A stretch of DNA of 30,502 nt, from NCBI GenBank assembly GCA_044346855.1, contig JBIIYJ010000025.1, positions 1 to 30,502 on the forward strand, in the 5' to 3' direction. The number at the start of each line of letters is the position of its first letter. Within the stretch, counting starts at the first letter, position 1. The notes under the pieces are model-generated. The model was given only the letters and a program-made list of their open reading frames with translations, made no database searches and was not told the DNA's origin. Source of the stretch: CAIKKV01 sp044346855 (lineage in GTDB: Bacteria; Verrucomicrobiota; Kiritimatiellia; CAIKKV01). This document shows, in pieces, positions 15,221 to 23,079 of this stretch. Made by a program: the position numbers and the translations under genes.

Positions 15221-17637
15221 GTGGGACTCCTGATCTCGATGGCATCCGCCGGACAAGCCTGCCGGCACACGTCGCACCGGGTGCACGTTGCCGCATCGAT
15301 CTCGTGCCGGCGGTAGGGCGCGGGCTGGATGGCGTTCACCGGACACCGCTGGGCGCAAATCGTGCAGCCGATGCACCGGTCGTTCACGGCATACCGGATC
15401 AGCGCGGCGCACTTGCCGGCGGGGCAGCGGCCCTGGGCATGGGCCTCGTATTCCTCGCGGAAATAGCGCAGGGTGGTGAGCACCGGGTTGGGAGCAGTCT
15501 GCCCCAGCCCGCACAGGCTGCCGCGCTTGACCTCCGCGGCCAAAGCTTCAAGCTTGGCCAGGTCGTCCGGCACCCCCCGCCCGTCGCACAGGCGGTCGAG
15601 GATGTCGAGCATGCGCCGCGTGCCCACCCGGCAGAAGGTGCACTGGCCGCACGACTGGTCCTGGGTGAAGCGCAGGAAATAGCGGGCGATGTCGACCATG
15701 CAGTCGCGGTCGTCCATCACCACCAGGCCGCCCGACCCCATGATCGCCCCCGCGCCGGTCAGCGCCTCGTAGTCCACGGGCAAGTGGCACAGCGACGCGG
15801 GCAGGCACCCGCCCGATGGCCCGCCGATCTGGACGGCCTTCAACGTGCGCCCGGGCGCCACGCCGCCGCCGATCTCCTCGACGATCTCGCGCAGCGTGAT
15901 GCCCATCGGCACTTCGATCAACCCGCCCCGCAGCACCTTGCCGGTCAGCGAAAACACCTTGGTTCCCTTGCTGGAGGCCGTGCCCAGCCGGGCGAACGCC
16001 TCGGGCCCGTGGCGCAAAATCCACGGCACCTGCGCCAGGGTCTCGACGTTGTTCACGGCGGTCGGCTTGCCCCACAGCCCGTGCTCCGCCGGGTAGGGCG
16101 GGCGCAGCCGCGGCATTCCGCGCCGGCCCTCGATGGAGGCGATGAGGGCGGTTTCCTCGCCGCACACGAACGCGCCAGCCCCCTCCTGGACGCGGACGCG
16201 AAGCGACCACCGGCCGCCGCACAGCCCCTCGCCCAGCAGGCCCCGCGCCTCCATGCGCGCGATCGCCTCGCGCACACGGCGGACCGCCAGCGGATATTCG
16301 GCGCGCACGTAGAGGTAAGCCTCGCGGGCGCCGATGCAGCGGGCGGCGATCGCAAGCCCTTCCATCACGCGGTAGGGATAGGACTCCAGGATCATGCGGT
16401 TCATGAAAGCGCCCGGGTCGCCCTCGTCGCCGTTGCACACCATGTACTTCGGGTCGCCCGGGGCGGCGCGCGCCGCCGACCACTTGCGGGCCGTGGGGAA
16501 TCCCGCGCCGCCGCGGCCGCGCAGCCCGGAGGCCTGGATCCGGGCGATTGCCTCGTCCGGACCCATCTCGCCCATAACCGCATGAAGCGCCTCGAACCCG
16601 CCGTGGCGCGCATAGGCGTCGAGGTCCAGCGGATCGAGATGCCCGCAGGACTCAGTGGCGATTCGCACCTGCTTGCCCAGGAAGGAGCAGACCTGCCCCT
16701 CCCGCACGTCGAGCCGGTACCGGTCGGGCCCCCCGCCCGGCCCGTCGAGCAGCCGATCCAGGACGGCGGTGGCGGCCGACCCTGCACGCCCGAGCCAGCC
16801 CCGCGGGGGAAACGCCTGACGCACGACCTGCTCGGCCTCCTCCGGGAGCACGCGGGCAAAGACCGACGGCGGCGCGCCCGAGCCGGCGGGCGCCGGCCCG
16901 GCCAGCGCCGACGGCAGCGCGCGCGTGTCGCCCGCCGCGCCGGGCCAGACGACCTCGACCAGGGGGGTCTGGTGGCACATCCCCACGCAGCCCACGGAGC
17001 GGATGTTGGCCCGGATGCGCCGCTTGCGCAGCGCCGAGTCCAGCGCCTCCCACAGCTTCAGGCTGCCCCCGGCGATGCAGCAGGAGCCGACCCCGATACG
17101 GATTTCGGGAACAGCTGGCAGCCACTCGCGGGGCGAGTCCGCCCCCTCGCCGTCGCCCTCCGCGGCGCGGGCCTCGAAATCGCGGAACATCTCCGCCACG
17201 CCGGCCGCCGCCTGGCGACCGTAGGTGACGGAATCGACGACCACGACCGGCGCCAGGGTGCAGCAGCCGACGCACGCCACGCGCTCCACCGTGTAGTCGC
17301 CGGCCGCATCGGTATCCTGCCCGGCCCCCAGTTTCAGGTGGCGCTCCACCGCCTCCTGCACCTGCGCGGAGCCCTTCACGTGGCAGGCGGTGCCGTGGCA
17401 CACGCAGACCCGGTGCCGGCCGGCAGGCCGGAGGCGGAACGAATCGTAGAAGGTCGCCACCCCGCGGATCGCCGCGGGGCGGAGCCCCGTCGCCGCCGCG
17501 ATGCGCCCAAGCGCCTCCTCCGGCAAATAGTGGTACCGCTGCTGGACTTTCTGCAGGATCGGGATCAGGTCGCCCGCGCCGCGCCCGGCGGCGGCGACGA
17601 TCGCGTCGATCTCCCGGATGTCGATGGGCTCCGACAT
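15217..17637 (-). CDS. NuoE-NuoF fusion with C-terminal 2[4Fe-4S] ferredoxin (HydB/HndC-like)
   Basis: The 806-residue product fuses two usually separate subunits. Residues 1-155 are NuoE-like with [2Fe-2S] ligands C80, C85, C122, C126. Residues about 178-232 are a second thioredoxin-like [2Fe-2S] domain (C186/C187, C217, C221), as at the N-terminus of hydrogenase/NADP-reducing NuoF homologues. NuoF follows with the FMN/NADH site GRGGAGFPTARKW (374-386), NGDEGDPGAF (402-411), GEETAL, and the [4Fe-4S] ligands ESCGQCTFC (C663, C666, C669) and C709. The tail carries two [4Fe-4S] motifs: C755, C758, C761, C765 and C785, C788, C791, C795. It is therefore the NADH-oxidising (or NAD-reducing) module. 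Three bases separate it from the upstream gene. No hydrogenase or formate dehydrogenase subunit is encoded nearby. Confidence 0.95.
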   Translation of the reverse strand: MSEPIDIREIDAIVAAAGRGAGDLIPILQKVQQRYHYLPEEALGRIAAATGLRPAAIRGVATFYDSFRLRPAGRHRVCVCHGTACHVKGSAQVQEAVERHLKLGAGQDTDAAGDYTVERVACVGCCTLAPVVVVDSVTYGRQAAAGVAEMFRDFEARAAEGDGEGADSPREWLPAVPEIRIGVGSCCIAGGSLKLWEALDSALRKRRIRANIRSVGCVGMCHQTPLVEVVWPGAAGDTRALPSALAGPAPAGSGAPPSVFARVLPEEAEQVVRQAFPPRGWLGRAGSAATAVLDRLLDGPGGGPDRYRLDVREGQVCSFLGKQVRIATESCGHLDPLDLDAYARHGGFEALHAVMGEMGPDEAIARIQASGLRGRGGAGFPTARKWSAARAAPGDPKYMVCNGDEGDPGAFMNRMILESYPYRVMEGLAIAARCIGAREAYLYVRAEYPLAVRRVREAIARMEARGLLGEGLCGGRWSLRVRVQEGAGAFVCGEETALIASIEGRRGMPRLRPPYPAEHGLWGKPTAVNNVETLAQVPWILRHGPEAFARLGTASSKGTKVFSLTGKVLRGGLIEVPMGITLREIVEEIGGGVAPGRTLKAVQIGGPSGGCLPASLCHLPVDYEALTGAGAIMGSGGLVVMDDRDCMVDIARYFLRFTQDQSCGQCTFCRVGTRRMLDILDRLCDGRGVPDDLAKLEALAAEVKRGSLCGLGQTAPNPVLTTLRYFREEYEAHAQGRCPAGKCAALIRYAVNDRCIGCTICAQRCPVNAIQPAPYRRHEIDAATCTRCDVCRQACPADAIEIRSPT

Positions 17638-17640
17638 GGC

Positions 17641-18378
17641 TTAGCGGGCTCCGCGTTCGAGGTTCCGCCTTCGCAGGGGCGCATGACAGAATTGCAGGGT
17701 TAAATCATAATCGTGATCGTGATCATAATCGTAATCGTAATCGAAATCGAAATCGCAAACTTGCTTTTTCACTGTCCCAGGGGGATTGGGATTAAGATTA
17801 AGATTAAGATTAAGATTAGGATTAGGATTAGGATTAAGATTACGATTAGGATCAAGATTCCGCGTGGACTTTTCGCCCTCAGCCAGAACGGCGGCCAGGG
17901 CGGCTGCCGCAAGCAGCAGGCCGGCGCCAACGGCCAGGCCGCGCCGCGCCGCCCGGCGGCGGTCCCATTCCGCCGGAGCCGGGCCGAGCCCGGCGACGTC
18001 GGGCGTCTGTTCCTTAAAAAGGGACAATGAAGCCAGGCTGGCCAGCAGCGCCAGCAGCCCGAGCAGCAGCAGCCGGGCGCCCGTCTCGGCGCGCGCCTGG
18101 CCGGCGAAATAACCCTGGCGCGCCCGCACATCCTCCTGCCGGATGCGGGCCTTGAGCGCCTCGTCGGCCGGGGTCATCGCGTACTGCCGGCGCAGTTCCG
18201 TCAGGACGGGAGCATTGAGCGGATCGGCGTCCACCAGCCGCGCCTGGTTGACGACCAGCAGGGCGCCGACCACGAGACAGAAAAGGCCCGAACACGCCGC
18301 GACGGACGCGGCCGCGGCCCGCCCCGCGATGCGGATGAGGGAAGGAGCCGGACGGAGAGGAAGAGACTCAGCCGGCAT
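17641..18378 (-). CDS. Small membrane protein with dipeptide-repeat tail
   Basis: The 245-residue product has about three transmembrane segments (residues about 24-44, 100-121 and 147-167). I do not recognise the family. Its start overlaps the NosR-like gene by 11 bases, and its stop is three bases before the NuoEF start, so it is inside the operon and may anchor the soluble complex to the membrane. The tail is remarkable: after EKSTRNLD comes a run of NP/NL dipeptides (about 178-200), then a run of DF/DY/DH dipeptides (about 209-226). Both are encoded by hexanucleotide repeat arrays. The repeats look like an added simple-sequence tail, not part of a fold, and a normal protein could have ended near residue 175. 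Confidence 0.75.
   Translation of the reverse strand: MPAESLPLRPAPSLIRIAGRAAAASVAACSGLFCLVVGALLVVNQARLVDADPLNAPVLTELRRQYAMTPADEALKARIRQEDVRARQGYFAGQARAETGARLLLLGLLALLASLASLSLFKEQTPDVAGLGPAPAEWDRRRAARRGLAVGAGLLLAAAALAAVLAEGEKSTRNLDPNRNLNPNPNPNLNLNLNLNPNPPGTVKKQVCDFDFDYDYDYDHDHDYDLTLQFCHAPLRRRNLERGAR
17703..17756. repeat. Hexanucleotide array A, about nine units of AATCRN type
   Basis: Nine six-base units in a row (aatcat, aatcgt, gatcgt, gatcat, aatcgt, aatcgt, aatcga, aatcga, aatcgc). On the coding strand they give the alternating Asp-aromatic/His tail of the membrane protein. The six-base period keeps the frame, so copy-number changes would alter tail length without a frameshift. Confidence 0.9.
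17784..17860. repeat. Hexanucleotide array B, about thirteen units of GATTRR type
   Basis: About 77 bases of six-base units, mostly gattaa and gattag/gattgg. They encode the Asn-Leu/Asn-Pro dipeptide run of the same protein. The unit differs from array A by a few bases, so the two arrays probably arose by separate slippage events, with an intervening 27-base spacer. Confidence 0.9.
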
Positions 18379-19771
18379 GGGAGCCTCCCCGGTCTTCCGC
18401 GACCGCCGCCGGCTGAGCGGGCGCGAGCGCGCGCGCGGCCCTGTCTACGCTGCACGATTCGAAACAGCGCGCGCAGCTGACGCAGTCGGCGCGATCCACG
18501 TCATAGCAGTCCCGCCGGGGCCAGCGCGCCAGCCCGGCCAGACGCGCTCCCAGCACGAGCCCGACAAAAGCCCCCAGCAGAATGGATCCGAGGCGGAACT
18601 GGCGGCGAAGGCGGAGCGCCTCCGCGGCCAGTTCCGTCAGGGGGCGGCCCGTCGCGCGGAACGCTTCGCTCTCGACCGTCAGGGCACCCGCCGCGCTCCG
18701 CTCTTCCAGGGCGACCCGCTCGGCCAGCCGGATTTCCGAATGGAGGCGGGCCAGCGGCCGGTGCAGCCCCCAGCCCACTCCCGCACCGGCCAGCGCCAGC
18801 AGCGGAACCAGGGCCAGCGCGAACGCCAGCCGGCGGATCGCCCGCTGGCGCGGCTCGGGCGACCGCTCCGCCTCCGGCGCGCGGATGCAGTCGTAGGGGC
18901 AGGCGTGCTCGCAGAGCCGGCAATTGACGCAACCGTCAGGCGTGATCGTCGCGTGCCGGTAGGCGAAGCGCGAGATCCAGCCCAGCAGCACGCCGTACGG
19001 GCACAGGAAGCGGCAATAGGGACGGGCGACGAACAGCCCCAGCGCCAGCAGCAGGGCCCCCGCCAGGATCATCGTGGCCGGGCCGCCGACCCGGTAGAGG
19101 CCGATGTAGGGATCGAAGCGGCAGATGATGTAGTCCGCCCCCGTCGCCGCCAGCAGGACGGCGAGCCCCAGGTACAGCACGGGCAGCAGTTTCAGCGGCT
19201 CGCCCAGCCACGGCGGCACGCGCAGCGGCTTCCAGACCGTCAGATCCTGCAGCGCGCCCAGCGGGCAGACCGCGGCGCAGAAGACCCGGCCGAACAGGGC
19301 GGCGAAAACCAGCGGCATGATGAAAAACGCGGCCACGGTCCAGGGAATGAGCGCGGCCGGGTCCGCCAGCACCGAGGCGACATTCTGGATAGCGCCGATC
19401 GGGCAAACGCAGCCCTGGCGGAAAAAGCCGAAATAGCCCACGGCGAACAGCGAAAGCGCCGCCATGCCGCGGCGGGATCGGCGTTTGAGGGCCAGCCAGG
19501 CGGCCAGCCCGAGCGCGGCGGCCAGGACGGCAACGTCGAGAGTCTCAAGCGCTCCGGAGCGGGGGGGCGGAACGTCCGTCAGGGGCTGGACGTGGCCGCT
19601 TTCGAACTCCGGCTGGGGAAACCGGGCCGGAGGCGGCGCGGCGTGGAGCCCGCCCGCGGCCGCCGCCAGCAAGGCGACGAGGGCGAGCCCGCGCACCGCC
19701 CATCCGCGCAGCGCGAACGCAATCCGGGGCCCGGACAGCCGCCGGGCTTGACTGGAATCAGGCCTGGCCAT
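18368..19771 (-). CDS. NosR/NapH-like membrane 4Fe-4S protein
   Basis: The 467-residue product has several transmembrane helices and cysteine motifs typical of the NosR/NapH/CcoG polyferredoxin group: QGCVCPIGA (C121, C123), FCAAVCPLGALQD (C165, C169) and YCRFLCPYGVL (C253, C257), each at a helix end. A ferredoxin cluster C281, C284, C287, C291 follows, and a second at C430, C433, C436, C440 near the C-terminus. An N-terminal export helix (about 24-45) is likely. Proteins of this type carry electrons across or along the membrane to periplasmic reductases. It overlaps both neighbouring genes (14 and 11 bases). No FMN-binding domain like that of NosR is evident, so NapH is the nearer comparison. 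Confidence 0.9.
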   Translation of the reverse strand: MARPDSSQARRLSGPRIAFALRGWAVRGLALVALLAAAAGGLHAAPPPARFPQPEFESGHVQPLTDVPPPRSGALETLDVAVLAAALGLAAWLALKRRSRRGMAALSLFAVGYFGFFRQGCVCPIGAIQNVASVLADPAALIPWTVAAFFIMPLVFAALFGRVFCAAVCPLGALQDLTVWKPLRVPPWLGEPLKLLPVLYLGLAVLLAATGADYIICRFDPYIGLYRVGGPATMILAGALLLALGLFVARPYCRFLCPYGVLLGWISRFAYRHATITPDGCVNCRLCEHACPYDCIRAPEAERSPEPRQRAIRRLAFALALVPLLALAGAGVGWGLHRPLARLHSEIRLAERVALEERSAAGALTVESEAFRATGRPLTELAAEALRLRRQFRLGSILLGAFVGLVLGARLAGLARWPRRDCYDVDRADCVSCARCFESCSVDRAARALAPAQPAAVAEDRGGSHAG

Positions 19772-20348
19772 CCCGGCTCCTTTCCTGTTTACCGCGCAGC
19801 CGGTACGGCCGGGAGGCGGGCACGCGCGAAATGGCGTTGGCGGGGCAGGCTTGCGCGATGGCGCAGAGATTGCAGTTCACGCAGCGATCGTGGCGGATCT
19901 GCAGGAACAGCGAGCCGTTGCCGAACGCGCCGCAGCCCTTGACGCACTTGCCGCAGCCGATGCAGAGCGGCTCGTCGATGTCGTACCTATAATAGGGATC
20001 TTCCACAAACGTGCGCCGGATGGCCGAGGTGGGACAGAGCTGGTTCTCGGCCGCGGTATCGGTCGCCTTGGCCTCCGGCTGGTGGAAGCCGCCGCAGCGG
20101 TTGCAGTAGCCGCACACGTCGTAGGCGTGCACGCATTTGACGGCCGACGGGGCGAGCACGCAGGCGGTCGCGCAACGGCCGCACTGGATGCACGCATCCG
20201 GGTCGATCTGCCAGACCGTATCCTCGCGCCCCGCGGGGCGGCGCAGGCCCAGGGCGGCCGCCGTGCCGGCAAGGGCCAGGCCGGCGCCGGCGCTGCTTTT
20301 CAGGAACGCGCGCCGGGTCAGCGTGACTTTCTTCACCGGGTCCGTCAT
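19758..20348 (-). CDS. Tat-signal polyferredoxin (NapG/NrfC-like)
   Basis: The 196-residue product begins with a Tat-type signal (TLTRRAFLKSSAGAGLALAG), so it is exported folded with its clusters. Four cluster sites follow: C53, C56, C59, C63; C72 with C79, C82, C85 and C105; C129, C132, C135, C139; and C156, C159, C162, C168. This pattern resembles NapG/NrfC-type periplasmic ferredoxins, which pair with NapH-like membrane proteins such as the one encoded next. ATG 20348 overlaps the stop of the small Tat protein as ATGA; the longer upstream frame adds only shadow sequence. It probably passes electrons between the membrane protein and the periplasmic partners of the operon. Confidence 0.92.
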   Translation of the reverse strand: MTDPVKKVTLTRRAFLKSSAGAGLALAGTAAALGLRRPAGREDTVWQIDPDACIQCGRCATACVLAPSAVKCVHAYDVCGYCNRCGGFHQPEAKATDTAAENQLCPTSAIRRTFVEDPYYRYDIDEPLCIGCGKCVKGCGAFGNGSLFLQIRHDRCVNCNLCAIAQACPANAISRVPASRPYRLRGKQERSRDGQA

Positions 20349-20581
20349 AGCCGGCCTCCCGCTTCGTCCCGCCGCACGACCCGCGCCGACAAGCCCCGCG
20401 GCAGCCCGCATCCCGACAAGGAGGGACAGGCGCCGCAGCGCCCGCCGCCCGAGCAGGGCGTCTCCCGGCGGGCTGGCGCCGCCGAGCGCCGGGTCAGCAC
20501 CGCCGCCAGCAGCCCGAGCCCGCCGAAGGCGACGCCCCGGCCGATCGTCTGCATCATGTCGCGCCGTGTGATCGTTTTCAT
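20345..20581 (-). CDS. Small Tat-signal protein with four cysteines
   Basis: The 78-residue product begins MKTITRRDMMQTIGRGVAFGG, a twin-arginine signal followed by a hydrophobic stretch. The mature part is about 45 residues, arginine/glycine-rich, with four cysteines at C43, C49, C52 and C58 (C-x5-C-x2-C-x5-C), enough for one iron-sulfur cluster or a metal site. I do not recognise a family. The start overlaps the NHL gene stop (ATGA) and its stop overlaps the polyferredoxin start, so translation is coupled on both sides. A Tat signal on such a short protein argues for a cofactor inserted in the cytoplasm, which is inference. Confidence 0.8.
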   Translation of the reverse strand: MKTITRRDMMQTIGRGVAFGGLGLLAAVLTRRSAAPARRETPCSGGGRCGACPSLSGCGLPRGLSARVVRRDEAGGRL

Positions 20582-21585
20582 CCGCCCTCCATCTCGAAGA
20601 CCAGGATTACGGCTTTTTCAGGGTCCAGCGCCAGGATGCGCCCGGCGCCATCGACCGCCAGATCGAGGCCGCGCGTTTCCTCGGCGAACCGGTCGGGGCC
20701 CGCCAGGACGCCCTCCAGGTCGCCTGTCGGCGCGTGGATCTTGATGCGTACGAGCCCCTTTTCGCTGGTGACGAACGAGCCGTCGGCGCGGAGGGCGATG
20801 TGGGTCGGGTTGCAGCAGCCGCTGAACCCTTCGACATCCATGCCGTCGCGCTGCCACGAACTCATCGCCTCGCCCGCCGGCGAAAACTGAATCAGCTTGT
20901 GCCGGCCGGGATCCACCACCCACAAGTCCCCGCCGGGCCCGAGCGCCAGGTCAAAATAGGGACTGGGCACGACAAACCCCGGAAAGCCGCCCTCCTTGTC
21001 CCTGGCTCCGATTCGCCCCAGCAGGCGCCCGTCGCGGTTGAACCGCCAGACGAGGCGCTGGCCGGCGTCGGCGGCGAACACGTCCTCCCCGGTCACCGCC
21101 ACGGAGGTCAGCACGGCGTTCGACCCGGGCACAGCCCACGCCGCCCGGGTTGAGCCGTCGGGGGCCAGCACGACGATCCGGCCGCGGTGGCCGACGTAAA
21201 GATCGCCCTCCGCGCCCGCGGCAAGGCAGGTCACGGGTTCCTCCACGCGCCACTGGCGGAGCGGGCGGCCGTCCGGGTCCATCACGGCAATCGCGGAGGC
21301 GCCTCCCGCGTAGAGCCGGTTGGAGCTGTCCACCGCCAGCGCGGTCGGGCTGTCCACCGGAATCGCAATCGGTGTCAACTCCCGGCCGATGATGCGCGCG
21401 GGATCCACCCGCTTCAGGCTCGCGAGGTCATAGCGAAAACTCTCCCCGAGCTCCGCGGGTTTGGCACGAGGCCACGCCGCCCACACGAGCGCCGAGGCGA
21501 GCGCGGCCAGGGCGCAACCCCCGGCGATGCGCAGCCAGCGGGCGCCGCGGCCGGCTCCGACAGGATTGGTTCCGTCATCGCTCAT
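20578..21585 (-). CDS. Membrane-anchored NHL/six-bladed beta-propeller protein
   Basis: The 335-residue product has one N-terminal helix (about residues 19-38) as a signal anchor. NHL-type blades follow: SPTALAVDSSNRLYAGG, EEPVTCLAAGAEGDLYVGH, NAVLTSVAVTGEDVFAADAG, PYFDLALGPGGDLWVVDPGRHKLIQF, and a segment SGCCNPTHIALRADGSFVTSEKGLVRIKI with a vicinal cysteine pair. Propellers of this type are usually protein-binding or ligand-binding platforms. The gene overlaps the upstream and downstream genes by four bases each. Position between the PQQ-like propellers and the Tat-exported iron-sulfur proteins suggests a periplasmic partner of the electron-transfer complex. Confidence 0.87.
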   Translation of the reverse strand: MSDDGTNPVGAGRGARWLRIAGGCALAALASALVWAAWPRAKPAELGESFRYDLASLKRVDPARIIGRELTPIAIPVDSPTALAVDSSNRLYAGGASAIAVMDPDGRPLRQWRVEEPVTCLAAGAEGDLYVGHRGRIVVLAPDGSTRAAWAVPGSNAVLTSVAVTGEDVFAADAGQRLVWRFNRDGRLLGRIGARDKEGGFPGFVVPSPYFDLALGPGGDLWVVDPGRHKLIQFSPAGEAMSSWQRDGMDVEGFSGCCNPTHIALRADGSFVTSEKGLVRIKIHAPTGDLEGVLAGPDRFAEETRGLDLAVDGAGRILALDPEKAVILVFEMEGG

Positions 21586-23078
21586 GGCATCTCCTCCGGC
21601 TTCCCGAGTTCCAGGCAGATCATGCGCTTCGAATCGCGCAGCAGCAGGCGCGTGCCCGCCAGGGCCAGCGGCCCCCAGGAATCGGTGCCGTTCAGCACCT
21701 GCGCCCGCGCCATCACCCGGAATCCTTCCGGGTCGACCCGCGCCATGGTCAGCTCGCCGTTATCGTCCAAAATCAGGAAGCGGTCGCCCGCCACCAGGAA
21801 GGGACCCAGGCCGAACCGGGCCTCCTTGCCGCTGGTCCAGAGGATCTTGCCGTCGTAATCCGCGCAGGCGAACTGGCTGCGGCTGGCCCCCGCGTCCTTG
21901 GGCAGGACGGCGAACAACCGGTCCCGGTGAAAAATGGGAGTCTGCTGCTCGCAGGCGAGCCCGTCCTTCGGCCCGAACTTCCGGATCGTCTCCACCGCGA
22001 AGGCGGCCCCCTCGCGGGTGACGCGGAACACCATGCCGCCCGCCCCGTAGCCGGCGGTGACAAACACGCGCCCGTCGGGCAGGACCACCGGCGCGGGCGC
22101 GATCACCGAAGCCCCCCACTCCGTGGTTTTCCAGAGCACGCTGCCGCGGTCATCCCCGTCGGCCGCCACGCCGGCCATGCCGCCCACGGCCGGGTAGACA
22201 TACATCCGGCGCCCCCCGATGACAGCCGGCGCGATCGAGGAGTGCGACATCTTCCACGCGCCCGGCGCGGGGGTCTCCCAGACAACGTTGCCGCTGGCGA
22301 GATCCACGCCCAGCAGGAAGATATTCGTGCCGCACGGGGCCAGCACAACGGTGTCCCCGTCGATCAGGGGGCATTGCCCGCTATACCAATCGGGAACAGT
22401 CGTTCCGAACCGCCGCTCCAGGTCGATCCCCCAGATGAAGCGGCCGGAATCGGCCTCGACGCACATGACATGGCCCCGCGGGCCGAGGGTGACCACGTGG
22501 CGGGCGGACACGGCGGGGATCGTGCGGGACAAGCCGTGATTGCGCTTGAGCTGCAACCCGTAGCCGCGCCGCCAGAGCTCCCGGCCGTCATCAAGCGAAA
22601 GACAGCGGAGCATGTCGGCCCGGAGGGCCTCATCGTAGTCGAGCACGAAAACCCGGCCGTCGCGGACGACCGGCGCGGCATAGCCCTCGCCCAGGTCCAC
22701 GGACCACAGCACGGGCGGCCCGTTGCTGGGCCAGACCTCGGCCAGCGGGGCGGAGGGCGTGGCGATATTCGCAAAATCCGCGCCGCGGAAGGAAGTCCAG
22801 GCGCCCGGAAGCGACGAGGGTTTGCCGGGCCCTTTTTCGAAAATGGTGCCGATTCGCACCACGTCCCGCACCGGCATATCCGCGGGGCGACCGTCCATGC
22901 CAGGCACGCTGGCCTCGACGCGCGGAGGGGGGCGGGTCAGCCAGAAAGTCAAGGCGCCGGCGCCCAGAAGCGTCATGACCGCCGAGGCGACGACGGCCGA
23001 CACCACGGAGGCCCGCCGGAGGAAGGGGCGCGGCCCTTCCTGGCGCGGGTCGTCCGGTGTCGAGACGCCTTGGTTCAT
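21582..23078 (-). CDS. Membrane-anchored PQQ-type beta-propeller protein
   Basis: The 498-residue product has a short basic N-terminus and a transmembrane anchor at about residues 24-50 (VVSAVVASAVMTLLGAGALTFWL). The rest is a PQQ-like propeller, with blades marked by GRELWRRGYG, GRFIWGIDL, GNVVWETP, GSVLWKTTEWG and GKILWTSGKE. I chose ATG 23078, one base after the preceding stop (TGACATG); the 35 codons of open frame upstream are cysteine/proline-rich shadow. It overlaps the NHL gene by ATGA. PQQ or another cofactor is not proven by these blades. It probably sits on the outer face of the membrane in the operon's complex. Confidence 0.88.
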   Translation of the reverse strand: MNQGVSTPDDPRQEGPRPFLRRASVVSAVVASAVMTLLGAGALTFWLTRPPPRVEASVPGMDGRPADMPVRDVVRIGTIFEKGPGKPSSLPGAWTSFRGADFANIATPSAPLAEVWPSNGPPVLWSVDLGEGYAAPVVRDGRVFVLDYDEALRADMLRCLSLDDGRELWRRGYGLQLKRNHGLSRTIPAVSARHVVTLGPRGHVMCVEADSGRFIWGIDLERRFGTTVPDWYSGQCPLIDGDTVVLAPCGTNIFLLGVDLASGNVVWETPAPGAWKMSHSSIAPAVIGGRRMYVYPAVGGMAGVAADGDDRGSVLWKTTEWGASVIAPAPVVLPDGRVFVTAGYGAGGMVFRVTREGAAFAVETIRKFGPKDGLACEQQTPIFHRDRLFAVLPKDAGASRSQFACADYDGKILWTSGKEARFGLGPFLVAGDRFLILDDNGELTMARVDPEGFRVMARAQVLNGTDSWGPLALAGTRLLLRDSKRMICLELGKPEEMP

Positions 23079-23079
23079 G

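Noticed and set aside
16971..16990. CVGMCH in the NuoEF fusion as a possible haem c site
   Set aside because: The spacing is CxxxCH and the cysteines are the expected ligands of the second thioredoxin-like [2Fe-2S] domain; the protein has no export signal.
15205..17703. 832-codon open frame on the plus strand opposite the NuoEF fusion
   Set aside because: It is the complement of a gene with full NuoE/NuoF motifs; its own product is proline/arginine/histidine-rich with no recognisable domain or ribosome-binding site. High GC makes such antisense frames common.
17703..17860. Hexanucleotide arrays as a possible CRISPR array or telomere-like sequence
   Set aside because: There are no regular unique spacers, the period is six bases, and the arrays are inside a coding frame.
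18143..19942. 599-codon open frame on the plus strand opposite the NapH-like gene
   Set aside because: Arginine/glutamine-rich shadow with no motif, crossing several real gene boundaries.
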